Position numbers and translations under genes: made by a program. Below are positions 51,483-60,404 of a stretch of 64,000 nucleotides of DNA, piece by piece. Positions within the stretch are counted from its first letter, which is position 1, and each line of letters starts with the position of its first letter. The notes below the pieces were generated by a model that searched no databases, was not told the DNA's origin, and was given only the letters and a program-made list of their open reading frames with translations. This stretch comes from Phycicoccus sonneratiae (GTDB lineage: Bacteria > Actinomycetota > Actinomycetes > Actinomycetales > Dermatophilaceae): NCBI RefSeq assembly GCF_016887965.1, contig NZ_JAFDVD010000008.1:62001-126000 (forward strand), read 5' to 3'.

Positions 51483-53248
51483 CAATTCTCCTTTGTTGCC
51501 TCTGCAGCAGCGTCCTCAACTGCCCCCGCCACCTCCCGTTTCTCCGAAGAGACTTCCAAAGCCCCCTCCTCGACACTATCTGCATACAAGAGATGCGTCA
51601 CGAAGACAGTTTGTCGCTGCCCCGTTCGATGCGCCCGCGCCGTGGCTTGGTCGGTTGCCGCCGGGTTCCATTCGGGATTAAAGTGATAGACGTAATTGGC
51701 TGCGGTGATATTCAACCCGACTCCCGCAGCGCGCGGATTCATGACCAGCACCGCCGATCCGACAACTGACTCAAAGTGATCAATGACAGCTTGCCGCTCA
51801 ACCGGGCCCGTCCTTCCGTCCACAGGGGCACACAATTGCACGTGTGGCAGGCCGGCAATCCGCTCGACAAGGCGATCAACCGTCCTTGTGAACGAAGTGA
51901 AAATGAGAATCTTCTTTCCCTGTTCTGCGAGACCCCTCACGGTGGACAGGATGTATTCCATTTTGGATGAGGCGTCCACAAGTTCCGGTGCGCGGCTCTC
52001 ATCACCAACGGCGCAGAATTGTCGCCTCGCCTGTATCGCTGCCAAGCCACCTCCGACGGAGCTAATGGATTCATACATTGCACGCTCCGCTTCGCTCATG
52101 TCGAGCGCGACGTGCTCCTCTACCTTGGGTGGCAACTGAGATCCCACGTCAACCACCCTGCGTCGCAACATGACGGGGGCCACCGCCCGGCCCGTGATCA
52201 CTGCCTCTTGAAGGTCTCGATCCCTCCCTACTACGGCTTCCTGATGCTGTTTCGCAAGTTCTGGGACTACGAACTCGACGATTGACCAGATGTCCGAGAG
52301 ACCGTTCTCAACCGGCGTACCGGTAATAGCTATGCCGACCCTCTTCGGCAAGGATTTGAGGATCCTCGCCCGACGGCTTTCCGGATTCTTTATTGCCTGA
52401 GCCTCGTCAACTATTACCAGGTTCCAGTGGACGTCGACCATGAATATCGAATCGTTGGCCACCACATCGTAGGAGGCGACAACGACATCAAAGTTCTCAA
52501 GCGTCCCGCTAACGCCGGCCCTAAGCGGGCCCGCATGCACAAGGACCTTCAATTGTGGCGCAAACCTCGTGAGTTCGCGAAACCAGTTTGTTGTCAGACT
52601 AGATGGGCAGACAACCAGAGAAGTCCCATCGCCTTGGCAATCGGCGATCAGGGTAATTGCTTGCAGGGTCTTGCCAAGGCCCATCTCGTCGGCCAGCAGA
52701 CTGCCTACGCCCATCCTCGCGAGGGTTCGAAGGAAGCCGGATCCCTGTTCTTGGTAGGGAAATAGGGTCGCATTCGCGATCTTCGGGGGGCCAATCTTGG
52801 ACGCAGCTCGCTCCGCCTCCCGCTGAACATCGATCCTCACCAGATCAACAAAGGCGGGATCGTGGTTAAAGGCGATTGCGGCCCTCTGATACGTCGCGAG
52901 GTTCACCGCCCCCAAGGTGACGCCGACTTGTTCGGTCATTTCGAAGAGGCGAGTCACCTCGAGGCCAGGCAGCTCGTGCCAAGCGCTGGCAAGCACGACA
53001 TGGCTTTGCCCATCCTTGATGGGGGTCGCGCGGCCGCCGAAACTCGCTACAACCTCGAGGGTAAGCGCATCCAGAGAGTCACCCATGGCCCTAATTCGAG
53101 GCAGGGCGAGTTTGGCTGAGAGACGTCGTATGGGCGAGGCCGCAAGCTCGTCCGCCGCGAAGGCGGTTCGTACGACGTCAGCAGGCACGCGGTCCACCCG
53201 TCGTCCGTCGACGGCAACAAGCTCCGAGCCGGATATGGCCCACCCCAT
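51482..53248 (-). CDS. SNF2-type superfamily 2 helicase/translocase
   Basis: 588 residues. SNF2 motifs in order: the pre-motif FPYQEQGSGFL (163-173), Walker A DEMGLGKT (187-194), CPSSLTTNWFREL, DEAQ box (DEAQAIKN, 281 onward), TGTPVENGLSDIWS, then the C-terminal RecA part (KILIFTSFTRTVDRLVER, VLVMNPRAAGVGLNITAAN and QATARAHRTGQ). The first 160 residues form a basic/hydrophobic domain of unknown type. SNF2 proteins move along double-stranded DNA without unwinding it. It starts with TGATG overlap after vsr and ends with the same overlap before the EcoRII-N-like gene, so the three are tightly coupled. Confidence 0.93.
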   Translation of the reverse strand: MGWAISGSELVAVDGRRVDRVPADVVRTAFAADELAASPIRRLSAKLALPRIRAMGDSLDALTLEVVASFGGRATPIKDGQSHVVLASAWHELPGLEVTRLFEMTEQVGVTLGAVNLATYQRAAIAFNHDPAFVDLVRIDVQREAERAASKIGPPKIANATLFPYQEQGSGFLRTLARMGVGSLLADEMGLGKTLQAITLIADCQGDGTSLVVCPSSLTTNWFRELTRFAPQLKVLVHAGPLRAGVSGTLENFDVVVASYDVVANDSIFMVDVHWNLVIVDEAQAIKNPESRRARILKSLPKRVGIAITGTPVENGLSDIWSIVEFVVPELAKQHQEAVVGRDRDLQEAVITGRAVAPVMLRRRVVDVGSQLPPKVEEHVALDMSEAERAMYESISSVGGGLAAIQARRQFCAVGDESRAPELVDASSKMEYILSTVRGLAEQGKKILIFTSFTRTVDRLVERIAGLPHVQLCAPVDGRTGPVERQAVIDHFESVVGSAVLVMNPRAAGVGLNITAANYVYHFNPEWNPAATDQATARAHRTGQRQTVFVTHLLYADSVEEGALEVSSEKREVAGAVEDAAAEATKEN

Positions 53249-53721
53249 CAGGATCCCATCTGGTCCACTACTAGGTCTGTCTCACCCACAATGAGCTCAT
53301 CCGCCCTTGGAGTGAGCAGAAACTGCTCCACCGCGACGCAGGTCGCCGCAGTATCCCGCCGAACAGCACACTCCCAGATCGTGACGACTCTCCAGCCGGC
53401 GAGCTTCAGGCTAGCAACCTGGCGTACGTCTCGCTCTCGATTGGCAGCAATCTTTCTCTCCCAGAACACGGCTCGCGTCTGGGGCAATCGAAAGAACCTG
53501 CAGCCGTCGTGGCCGTGCCAAAAGCATCCATGGACGAATACAACTGCTCGCCACTTGGGCAGCACGATGTCGGGCCGCCCGGGCAGGCTGCTGACGTGAA
53601 CCCGAAACCGATAGCCGCGCCGATGGAGTGCGCTCCTGACAGCGAGCTCGGGTCTCGTGTCCGTCGACCTGATGCTCGCCATCATTCGACTTCGAGTCGC
53701 CGAGTCGACCACATCTGCCAT
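53248..53721 (-). CDS. vsr: Very short patch repair (Vsr) endonuclease
   Basis: 157 residues. Vsr signatures: DVVDSATRSRMMASIRSTDTRPELAVRSALHRRGYRFR, then LPGRPDIVLPKWRAVVFVHGCFWHGHDGCRF with the catalytic Asp in DIVLP and the zinc/active-site Cys-His residues, then VASLKLAGWRVVTIWEC. Classical Vsr nicks next to T:G mismatches created by deamination of 5-methylcytosine in Dcm sites, preventing methylation-caused mutations. It starts 10 bp after the methyltransferase stop. In MORC-type restriction operons Vsr-like proteins have also been proposed as restriction nucleases. Confidence 0.95.
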   Translation of the reverse strand: MADVVDSATRSRMMASIRSTDTRPELAVRSALHRRGYRFRVHVSSLPGRPDIVLPKWRAVVFVHGCFWHGHDGCRFFRLPQTRAVFWERKIAANRERDVRQVASLKLAGWRVVTIWECAVRRDTAATCVAVEQFLLTPRADELIVGETDLVVDQMGS

Positions 53722-53730
53722 CTGGACAGA

Positions 53731-54786
53731 CTACGGGCGCACGGCCAGCGCCTCGCTAGCTGGCGCGACCCAAGGGGCCATCGCTCTTGCTACCGATTCG
53801 ATAACCGGCACGACCACACTGTTTCCGAACTGCTTATAGGCACGAGTGTCGCTCACCGGAATTCGGAACGAGTCAGGGAAACCCATGATGCGCGCACATT
53901 CCCGCGGGGTCAGCCTTCTGGGGTTGAGACCCGCTCCACGATTCACGAGGATCTCAGAACCATCCTTATAGTACCTTGCCGAGAGCGTTCTAGACACATC
54001 ATTCGGACCAACGATCCCGTATCCGAACCCGTTGCCTGCGCCCCTGTGTTTCGCGCGATAGTCCTGCAAGTAGGTCCAGAGCCTATCGCTAAGAACATAC
54101 TTCTCGGCGGCGTTGCCGCGACTATCCGTATATGGCAATTCGACGCCGTCAGTTACCGCGCCGTGTAGGACCTCTCCCATTCGGGGGTATTTCCCATCTA
54201 AGTCAACGGCGTTGAGGTCAAAGCGTGTACCTTGCGGAAACGTGTCCTTGTCGAAGCCGACCATCACAATCCGCTTCCGCCCTTGCGGCACGACTTCGCG
54301 GGAGTCAAAGACGCGGCTGTGGAACTCGTATCCTAGCTCGCTCTCCAGCCGCTCGCGGATGACCTCGAACGTCCTTCCCTTATCGTGCGACATCAGGTTG
54401 CGCACATTCTCGAGCAGGAACGCTCGGGGCCGCTTCTTGTCAATGATGCGGGCAACGTCGAAGAAGAGGGTGCCTTGAGTTGGATCATTAAAGCCGTGGG
54501 GTCGACCAAGTGCGTTCTTCTTGGAAACGCCCGCAATACTGAACGGCTGGCAGGGAAAACCTGCCACAAGGACGTCGTGGTCGGGAATATCCGCGGCATC
54601 AACCTGGGTGATGTCACCATCAAAGGGATGCTGATCCTGTAGGTCAAAATTCGCTTCATACGTCTTGCGAGCGTACGCATCCCACTCAGATGTGTACAGA
54701 CACTCCCCACCTGCGCGCTCAAAACCGAGTCGGCACCCGCCGATTCCGGCGAAGAGGTCGATGAAGGTGAACCTTGCGGCCTTCAC
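53731..54786 (-). CDS. dcm: DNA cytosine-5 methyltransferase
   Basis: 351 residues from GTG 54786 with TGAGGA as ribosome site. All key m5C motifs are present: motif [30 protein letters not shown] (catalytic Cys), [44 protein letters not shown] and [12 protein letters not shown]. The target-recognition domain between VIII and IX is about 90 residues. First gene of the island operon; a ~180-bp AT-richer gap separates it from nrdJ. It protects host DNA from the restriction arm. A Dcm/EcoRII-like CCWGG specificity is suggested only by the adjacent Vsr and EcoRII-N-like genes. Confidence 0.95.
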   Translation of the reverse strand: MKAARFTFIDLFAGIGGCRLGFERAGGECLYTSEWDAYARKTYEANFDLQDQHPFDGDITQVDAADIPDHDVLVAGFPCQPFSIAGVSKKNALGRPHGFNDPTQGTLFFDVARIIDKKRPRAFLLENVRNLMSHDKGRTFEVIRERLESELGYEFHSRVFDSREVVPQGRKRIVMVGFDKDTFPQGTRFDLNAVDLDGKYPRMGEVLHGAVTDGVELPYTDSRGNAAEKYVLSDRLWTYLQDYRAKHRGAGNGFGYGIVGPNDVSRTLSARYYKDGSEILVNRGAGLNPRRLTPRECARIMGFPDSFRIPVSDTRAYKQFGNSVVVPVIESVARAMAPWVAPASEALAVRP

Positions 54787-54969
54787 AATTGGTCCTCAGA
54801 TCGTTGCAGCGTGGTTGCGGAGCGGATGGGTCGCGTCATAGCGAGCGCAATCAGCGCCCTCTCAGAGAGACACTTCTAAAACACGGGGGCAGTCGCCTTC
54901 GTGCCGGCCAAAGCCGAGCCCTAGACACAGTCGACGGTGGGTTAACCGCCCCCCACAGCCTCGATGACG

Positions 54970-57936
54970 TCAGCTGCAGCCGCTGGTGGAGCCGCAGCCC
55001 TCGCAGACGTAGCAGGAGCCGGCAGGACGCATCTTGGTCCCGCAGGTCATGCACATCGGGGCGTCGGCGGCCTTGGAGTTGCCGAACGCCGCCAGGAGGT
55101 CGGCCGAGCTGTGGATCTCCGAGGAGACCTCACGAGCCGAGGCCGCACCCGAGCCGGAGGCGACGGTCGCCGCGGAGTCCGCGTCGGCCGAGTGCGTCTC
55201 CGCCGCGGCCGGAGCAGAAGCAGCAGCCGGCTCCTCGTGCTTCTTGGACGAGGCGCCGATGCCGACCGAGAGCGACTCGATCTCCTCCTCGAGCTCCTCG
55301 TCGGACTCCGCGGACTCCGGCGCGTACGAGCCGGTCTCGAGCTGGCGCGCCCGCTCCTCCGCGGTGTGGATGCCCATGTAGGAGCGCGTGTCGAAGTCGA
55401 GGTGGTCCAGGGCCAGCCGGCGGAACACGTAGTCCATGAGCGACTGCGCCATCCGCACGTCCGGGTCGTCGGTCATGCCGGCCGGCTCGAAGCGCATGTT
55501 CGTGAACTTCTCGACGAACGTCTCGAGCGGCACGCCGTACTGCAGCGCGACCGAGGTGACGATCGAGAAGGCGTCCATGACGCCGGCGAGCGTGGAGCCC
55601 TGCTTGCCGAACTTGAGGAAGACCTCGCCGAGGCGGCCATCGTCGTAGGTGCCGGCCGTGAGGTAGCCCTCGGCCCCGCCCACGGCGAACGACGTGGTCT
55701 GGCTCGTACGGCGCTTCGGGAGACGCTCGCGGGTCGGCCGGTAGACGACCTTCTCGACGATCTCCGTCGTGGCAGCAGCCACCGCGGCAGAGGCCTTGTC
55801 CGCCGCAGCGTCCTTGGCGGTCGAGCCGCCGTCGGAGAGCGGCTGCCCGACCTTGCAGTTGTCGCGGTAGACCGCGAGCGCCTTGAGGCCGAGCTTCCAG
55901 CCCTGGACGTAGACGTCCTGGATCTCCTCGACGGTCGCCGTCTCCGGCAGGTTCACCGTCTTCGAGATGGCACCGGAGAGGAACGGCTGCGTCGCGGCCA
56001 TCATCCGGACGTGGCCCATCGGGGAGATGGCGCGCGCACCCATCGCGGTGTCGAAGACCTCGTAGTGCTCGGTCTTCAGGCCCGGCGCGTCGATGACGTG
56101 GCCCTTGTCGGCGATGTACTCGACGATCGCCTCGACGGTCTCCTCGGTGTAGCCGAGCTTGCGCAGGGCCCGCGGGATCGTGAGGTTGACGATCTGCATC
56201 GAGCCGCCACCGACGAGCTTCTTGAACTTCACGAGCGAGAAGTCGGGCTCGATGCCGGTGGTGTCGCAGTCCATCATGAAGCCGATGGTCCCGGTGGGGG
56301 CGAGCACCGACGCCTGGGCGTTGCGGTAGCCGTTCTTCTCCCCCAGCTTGACGACGTCGTCCCACGCCTTGGTGGCGACGCGGTGGATGTCCTTGTCCAT
56401 CGTGCCGAGCGTGCGGACGTCGTCGTTGGCGGCGGCGTGCTTGCGCATGACCCGCTTGTGGGCGTCGGCGTTGCGGGCGTACCCGGCGTACGGGCCGACG
56501 ACGGCAGCCATCTCGGCGGAGCGCTTGTAGGCGGCACCGGTGAGCAGCGAGGTGATCGACGCGGCCAGCGCCCGGCCACCCTCGGAGTCGTACCCGTGGC
56601 CGGTGGCCATGAGCAGCGCGCCGAGGTTGGCGTAGCCGATGCCGAGCTGGCGGTAGTCGCGGGTGGTGATGCCGATCGACTCGGTCGGGAAGTCGGCGAA
56701 GCAGATCGAGATGTCCATCGCCGTGATGACGAGCTCGACGACCTTCTGGAAGGTGACGGCGTCGAAGGTGTCGTCGTCCTTGAGGAACTTCAGGAGGTTG
56801 AGCGAGGCCAGGTTGCACGAGGAGTTGTCGAGCGACATGTACTCCGAGCACGGGTTGGACGCGGTGATGCGGCCGCTCTCGGGGTTGGTGTGCCAGTCGT
56901 TGATCGTGCCGTCGTACTGGATGCCCGGGTCGGCGCACTCCCACGCGGCCTTGGCGATCTTGCCCATGAGCTCGCGGGCGTCGACGGTCTCGATGACCGA
57001 GCCGTCCTTGCGCGAGGTGAGCCCGAACTCGGTGCCTTCCTCGACGGCGCGCATGAACGCGTCGTTGACGCGGACCGAGTTGTTGGCGTTCTGGTACTGG
57101 ACGGAGGTGATGTCCTTGCCGCCGAGGTCCATGTCGAAGCCGGCGTCGCGCAGCGCGCGGATCTTGTCCTCCTCGCGCGCCTTGGTCTCGACGAACTCCT
57201 CGATGTCCGGGTGGTCGACGTCGAGGACGACCATCTTCGCCGCGCGGCGGGTGGCGCCACCGGACTTGATGGTGCCCGCGGAGGCGTCGGCGCCGCGCAT
57301 GAACGAGACCGGGCCGGAGGCGGTGCCGCCGGAGGACAGCAGCTCCTTGGAGGAGCGGATGCGCGAGAGGTTGAGGCCCGCGCCCGAGCCGCCCTTGAAG
57401 ATGAAGCCCTCCTCCTTGTACCAGTTGAGGATGGAGTCCATGGAGTCGTCGACCGAGAGGATGAAGCAGGCGCTGACCTGCTGCGGGCTCGCGGTGCCGA
57501 CGTTGAACCAGACCGGCGAGTTGAAGCTGAACACCTGGTGCAGCAGGGCGTAGCTCAGCTCGTGCTCGAAGATCTCGGCGTCCTCGGGGCTGCCGAAGTA
57601 CCCGTGGTCCTTGCCGGCCTTGACGTAGGTGAGGACGACGCGGTCGATGAGCTGCTTGAGCCCGGTCTCGCGCGCCTCGGTGCCGACGGCCCCGCGGAAG
57701 TACTTCGTCGTGACGATGGTGGAGGCGTTGACGCTCCAGAAGTCGGGGAACTCGACCCCGCGCTGCTCGAAGATCGTCTCGCCCGTCTTCCAGTTCTGCT
57801 GGACGACGTCGCGCTTCTCCCAGGTCACCTCGTCGTACGGGTGGACGCCCGGCGTGGTGTAGATCCGCTCGATCTTCACCCCCTTGCCCTTGGCGGCCTT
57901 GCGGGCACCTGCACGTGCTCCGGCGACATCGGTCAT
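54970..57936 (-). CDS. nrdJ: Class II (B12-dependent) ribonucleotide reductase
   Basis: 988 residues from ATG 57936. Visible catalytic-domain elements are FNSPVWFNVG, QQVSACFILSVDDSMDSI (redox Cys), GGSGAGLNLSRIRSS, NPCSEYMSLDNSSCNLASLNL (thiyl Cys and Glu of NCSE type) and LAPTGTIGFMMDCDTTGIEP. The C-terminus has a Cys pair tail (CMTCGTKMRPAGSCYVCEGCGSTSGCS) that would relay reducing equivalents. It converts ribonucleotides to deoxyribonucleotides with adenosylcobalamin, independent of oxygen. It lies 57 bp downstream of nrdR on the same strand, the standard actinobacterial nrdR-nrdJ order. Confidence 0.97.
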   Translation of the reverse strand: MTDVAGARAGARKAAKGKGVKIERIYTTPGVHPYDEVTWEKRDVVQQNWKTGETIFEQRGVEFPDFWSVNASTIVTTKYFRGAVGTEARETGLKQLIDRVVLTYVKAGKDHGYFGSPEDAEIFEHELSYALLHQVFSFNSPVWFNVGTASPQQVSACFILSVDDSMDSILNWYKEEGFIFKGGSGAGLNLSRIRSSKELLSSGGTASGPVSFMRGADASAGTIKSGGATRRAAKMVVLDVDHPDIEEFVETKAREEDKIRALRDAGFDMDLGGKDITSVQYQNANNSVRVNDAFMRAVEEGTEFGLTSRKDGSVIETVDARELMGKIAKAAWECADPGIQYDGTINDWHTNPESGRITASNPCSEYMSLDNSSCNLASLNLLKFLKDDDTFDAVTFQKVVELVITAMDISICFADFPTESIGITTRDYRQLGIGYANLGALLMATGHGYDSEGGRALAASITSLLTGAAYKRSAEMAAVVGPYAGYARNADAHKRVMRKHAAANDDVRTLGTMDKDIHRVATKAWDDVVKLGEKNGYRNAQASVLAPTGTIGFMMDCDTTGIEPDFSLVKFKKLVGGGSMQIVNLTIPRALRKLGYTEETVEAIVEYIADKGHVIDAPGLKTEHYEVFDTAMGARAISPMGHVRMMAATQPFLSGAISKTVNLPETATVEEIQDVYVQGWKLGLKALAVYRDNCKVGQPLSDGGSTAKDAAADKASAAVAAATTEIVEKVVYRPTRERLPKRRTSQTTSFAVGGAEGYLTAGTYDDGRLGEVFLKFGKQGSTLAGVMDAFSIVTSVALQYGVPLETFVEKFTNMRFEPAGMTDDPDVRMAQSLMDYVFRRLALDHLDFDTRSYMGIHTAEERARQLETGSYAPESAESDEELEEEIESLSVGIGASSKKHEEPAAASAPAAAETHSADADSAATVASGSGAASAREVSSEIHSSADLLAAFGNSKAADAPMCMTCGTKMRPAGSCYVCEGCGSTSGCS

Positions 57937-57993
57937 GCCTATCCCTTCCTTCTGCCCCGCTCGTGGGGGCCGTGGTGACCTGGTGGTGCTGTT

Positions 57994-58491
57994 CTACTGC
58001 TGGGGTCCGACAGGCGCTCCGGCCTGCGGTTCCTCCGCGGTCGCCTCTCGTTCGGCGCGCAGGAGGGTGATGGCCGACTCGAAGTCCTCGAGGGAGTCGA
58101 AGGCCTGGTAGACCGACGCGAACCGCAGGTACGCGACCTCGTCGAGCTCGCGCAGCGGCTCGAGGACGGCCAGGCCGACCTCGTGGGCGTCGATCTCTGC
58201 GGAACCCGCACTGCGGATGGTCTCCTCGACCTTCTGGGCGAGGAGGGCGAGGTCGTCCTCGGTGACCGGGCGGCCCTGGCAGGCCTTGCGGACGCCGACG
58301 AGGACCTTGGGCCGGCTGAACGGCTCGGTGGCGCCGGAGCGCTTGACGACGCTCAGGCTCGCGGTCTCGACGGTGGTGAACCGGCGGCCGCACTCCGGGC
58401 ACTGGCGGCGGCGGCGGATGGCCGCGCCGTCGTCGGTGGTGCGGGAGTCCATGACCCGGGAGTCGGTGTGCCGGCAGAACGGGCAGTGCAT
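57994..58491 (-). CDS. nrdR: Transcriptional repressor NrdR
   Basis: 165 residues from ATG 58491 ([17 protein letters not shown]). Zinc ribbon CPFC...CPEC in the first 35 residues, then an ATP-cone domain ([30 protein letters not shown]). NrdR senses dATP/ATP and represses ribonucleotide reductase genes. It heads the nrdR-nrdJ unit, and two NrdR-like boxes lie upstream, so autoregulation together with nrdJ is likely. A longer in-frame ATG at 58542 has no ribosome site and would precede the conserved N-terminus. Confidence 0.96.
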   Translation of the reverse strand: MHCPFCRHTDSRVMDSRTTDDGAAIRRRRQCPECGRRFTTVETASLSVVKRSGATEPFSRPKVLVGVRKACQGRPVTEDDLALLAQKVEETIRSAGSAEIDAHEVGLAVLEPLRELDEVAYLRFASVYQAFDSLEDFESAITLLRAEREATAEEPQAGAPVGPQQ

Positions 58492-58568
58492 GTCCTCGGC
58501 ACCCTCTCCTGTGGACGAACTGGTGGACTCTCGTGTGAACAACCTGTGGATGACGCTGATTTCGTGTG

Positions 58569-58614
58569 CACAAGATGTGGACGAACTACAGCGGTGTAAC
58601 CACTAGATGTTGTG
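58569..58614 (-). promoter_or_regulatory. Two tandem NrdR-like boxes upstream of nrdR-nrdJ
   Basis: On the plus strand CACTAGATGTTGTG (58601-58614) and CACAAGATGTGGAC (58569-58582) are two approximate matches to the palindromic NrdR box (ACACWATATATWGTGT type), exactly 32 bp apart, about three helical turns. Paired boxes at this spacing are the normal NrdR operator. They lie 78 to 123 bp upstream of the nrdR start. Confidence 0.7.
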
Positions 58615-58882
58615 CCCATCATGCATCGCGTGTGACCTGCGACGCAAGAAGGCGCGGCCAAAGATCGTCCGTTCGGCTGTTTGCGCAGGTCAGAGGGGGT
58701 GCGGGCGGCCGTGGGTCGGGGCGGCTCGGCGTGTCGCAACACCATTGGTGGGACTCGTGTGACGGGTGAGGCACCAGATCTGGGGGTCGCGGCCGGTCCG
58801 TCGTCCCCAGCTGTGGGGACGGGTCGCTCGACGAGCTCGACCCGGCGCCGGGGGGATGCTCCGCTCCCGGCGCCGGGGACGC

Positions 58883-59068
58883 TCACTCCCCCGGGCAGGC
58901 GCTCTGGTGGACCAGGGCGGCGGTGACCATCCAGTGCCAGTCGGTGGCACCCGAGCCGCCGCGCGCGCCGGCCCCGCAGCCGCACTCCCAGTGCCACCGG
59001 CCGAGGACGTCGCACGTGACGGCCGGGTGGTGGGTGCGGCGGGCGGTCCGCCGGCGGTTGGTCCTCAT
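58883..59068 (-). CDS. Small Cys/Trp-rich hypothetical protein
   Basis: 61 residues from ATG 59068, ending DWHWMVTAALVHQSACPGE. The conserved-looking part is RWHWECGCGAGARGGSG, with three Cys and four Trp, which suggests a small metal-binding or helical fold. It has low support beyond an open frame with high-GC codon use. The flanking segments (58615-58882 and 59069-59311) contain no other gene I can support. An in-frame start further upstream (59128) would add 20 residues. Confidence 0.5.
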   Translation of the reverse strand: MRTNRRRTARRTHHPAVTCDVLGRWHWECGCGAGARGGSGATDWHWMVTAALVHQSACPGE

Positions 59069-59311
59069 GGGCGTCAAGAGGGCCGAACGCGCCTGCTGAT
59101 ACCGAAGGACCTGCGGCCGGATGTCCAAGGTCCCGGATGGGAGCGCTTTCCACGCCTGTGGACTGCACGGATGCCCGCATCGGCCGTTCGGCCATCGGGG
59201 GTCCTCCGACCATCCGCACCTTCGGAATCAGTAGTGGCTTTACCGTTCCTTGGTGGCACCGTTGACAACGTCATACCGAAGCAGGGGACACGCTTCTGGG
59301 AGGACAGCGTC

Positions 59312-59488
59312 ATGGGATACCACCTCGAGGGGCCGCTCGGCCGCTACACCGTGTGCTCGGCTTCGCCGCGCCGCGACGGCGAGCACGCCCCGTCACCCCT
59401 GGTCGACCTCATCCGCGTCGGCGTCAGCGCTCTCTCGCGCCTGCCGCACACGCAGCACACCGGCGGCTCCGGCCGTCGGCACGGCTGA
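59312..59488 (+). CDS. Possible small protein overlapping the BtuF-like gene 3' end
   Basis: 58 residues from ATG 59312, with a good GGGAGGA ribosome site at 59298-59304. A TTGACA element lies at 59262-59267 without a clear -10. The peptide starts MGYHLEGPLGRYTVCSASPRRDGEH and has no recognised domain. Its last 96 bp are antisense to the 3' end of the gene at 59393-60370. It could be a short real gene or a chance frame. Only the ribosome site argues for expression. Confidence 0.35.
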   Translation: MGYHLEGPLGRYTVCSASPRRDGEHAPSPLVDLIRVGVSALSRLPHTQHTGGSGRRHG

Positions 59489-60370
59489 GGTCACGGACGA
59501 CCCACGCCGCGGGTCCCGTCGGGCGTGGGGGTGCAGGAGCCGAGCCAGCTCCTCGACCCCCTCGACCAGGCGGGGCCCCGGCCGGGCCCACTGCCCGTCG
59601 GCGTCCACCGCGTGGGTCGCCACCCTCGCCGGCAGCACCCCCTGCGCGATCAGCGCGTCCGCCTGCTCCCGGGCCCCGGCCCGGTCGAAGCCGCACGGCG
59701 CGACGACGACGACCTCCGGCCGAGCCGCCGCGACGTCGTCCCACGTGACCCGGTGCGAGCGGGCGCCGGCCGTGCCGAGCACCGCCTCTCCCCCAGCCGC
59801 CTCGACGAGCTCGGGCACCCAGTGCCCCGGCGCGTACGGCGGGTCGGTCCACTCGAGCACGACGACCCGCGGTCGAGGCCGGCCGGCCACCTGCTCGGCG
59901 ACCCGGCCGAGCCGCTCGCGCAGTGACGTGACGAGCGCCTGCGCCGCCTCGGCCCGACCGACGGCCGCGCCGATGGTGCCGATGGACGCCAGCACCTCCT
60001 CGAGCGTGTGCGGGTCGACGGTGACGACCTCGGCCGTGCACCCGAGGTGGGCCAGCGCGGCGTCGACCGTCGCGACGTCGAGGGCGCAGACGGCGCAGAG
60101 GTCCTGGGTGACGACGAGGTCGGCGTCGAGGGCCGACAGGGCGCCGGCGTCGAGCCGGTAGAGGTCCTCCCCGCGCGCGACGGCCGCGGTGACGGCATCG
60201 TCGATCTCCCGGGGTGAGAGGCCCTCCGGCAGCGTGGTGTTCGAGACGACGGTGCGCATGCGGGCCTCGGCGGGGTGGTCGCACTCGAAGGTCACGCCGA
60301 CGACGTCGTCGCCCGCACCGACCGCGAAGAGGATCTCGGTGGCGGACGGGACGAGGCTGACGACGCGCAC
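59393..60370 (-). CDS. BtuF-like periplasmic-binding-protein-family protein without signal peptide
   Basis: 325 residues starting MRVVSLVPSATEILFAVGAGDDVVGVTFECDHP, which is the class III (helical) metal/vitamin-binding-protein fold (BtuF/FhuD type). VVTQDLCAVCALDVATVDAAL and VVVLEWTDPPYAPGHWVPELVEAAGG are typical of the cobalamin-binding subgroup. No signal peptide or lipobox precedes the domain, so the protein should be cytosolic, unlike transport-linked BtuF. The C-terminus (about 55 residues, RRDPRRGSSVTSAV) is unrelated tail. It is near the B12-dependent nrdJ but not in its operon. Cobalamin as ligand is inferred. Confidence 0.82.
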   Translation of the reverse strand: MRVVSLVPSATEILFAVGAGDDVVGVTFECDHPAEARMRTVVSNTTLPEGLSPREIDDAVTAAVARGEDLYRLDAGALSALDADLVVTQDLCAVCALDVATVDAALAHLGCTAEVVTVDPHTLEEVLASIGTIGAAVGRAEAAQALVTSLRERLGRVAEQVAGRPRPRVVVLEWTDPPYAPGHWVPELVEAAGGEAVLGTAGARSHRVTWDDVAAARPEVVVVAPCGFDRAGAREQADALIAQGVLPARVATHAVDADGQWARPGPRLVEGVEELARLLHPHARRDPRRGSSVTSAVPTAGAAGVLRVRQARESADADADEVDQG

Positions 60371-60404
60371 GCCGCGACCCTACGTCGCCCGTCCCCGGGA
60401 CGGC

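Noticed and set aside
47100-55000. tRNA, integrase or att direct repeats at the island edges
   Set aside because: I looked at both ends and saw no tRNA 3' end, recombinase or convincing flanking repeat.
54964-58573. Frames of 1004 (plus) and 1147 (minus) codons over nrdJ-nrdR
   Set aside because: They are out of frame or antisense to the clearly conserved nrdJ, and their composition is that of high-GC shadows.
59138-59152. TGGGAGCGCTTTCCA, resembling a CebR operator
   Set aside because: An extra base breaks the palindrome and no sugar gene follows, so it is probably chance.
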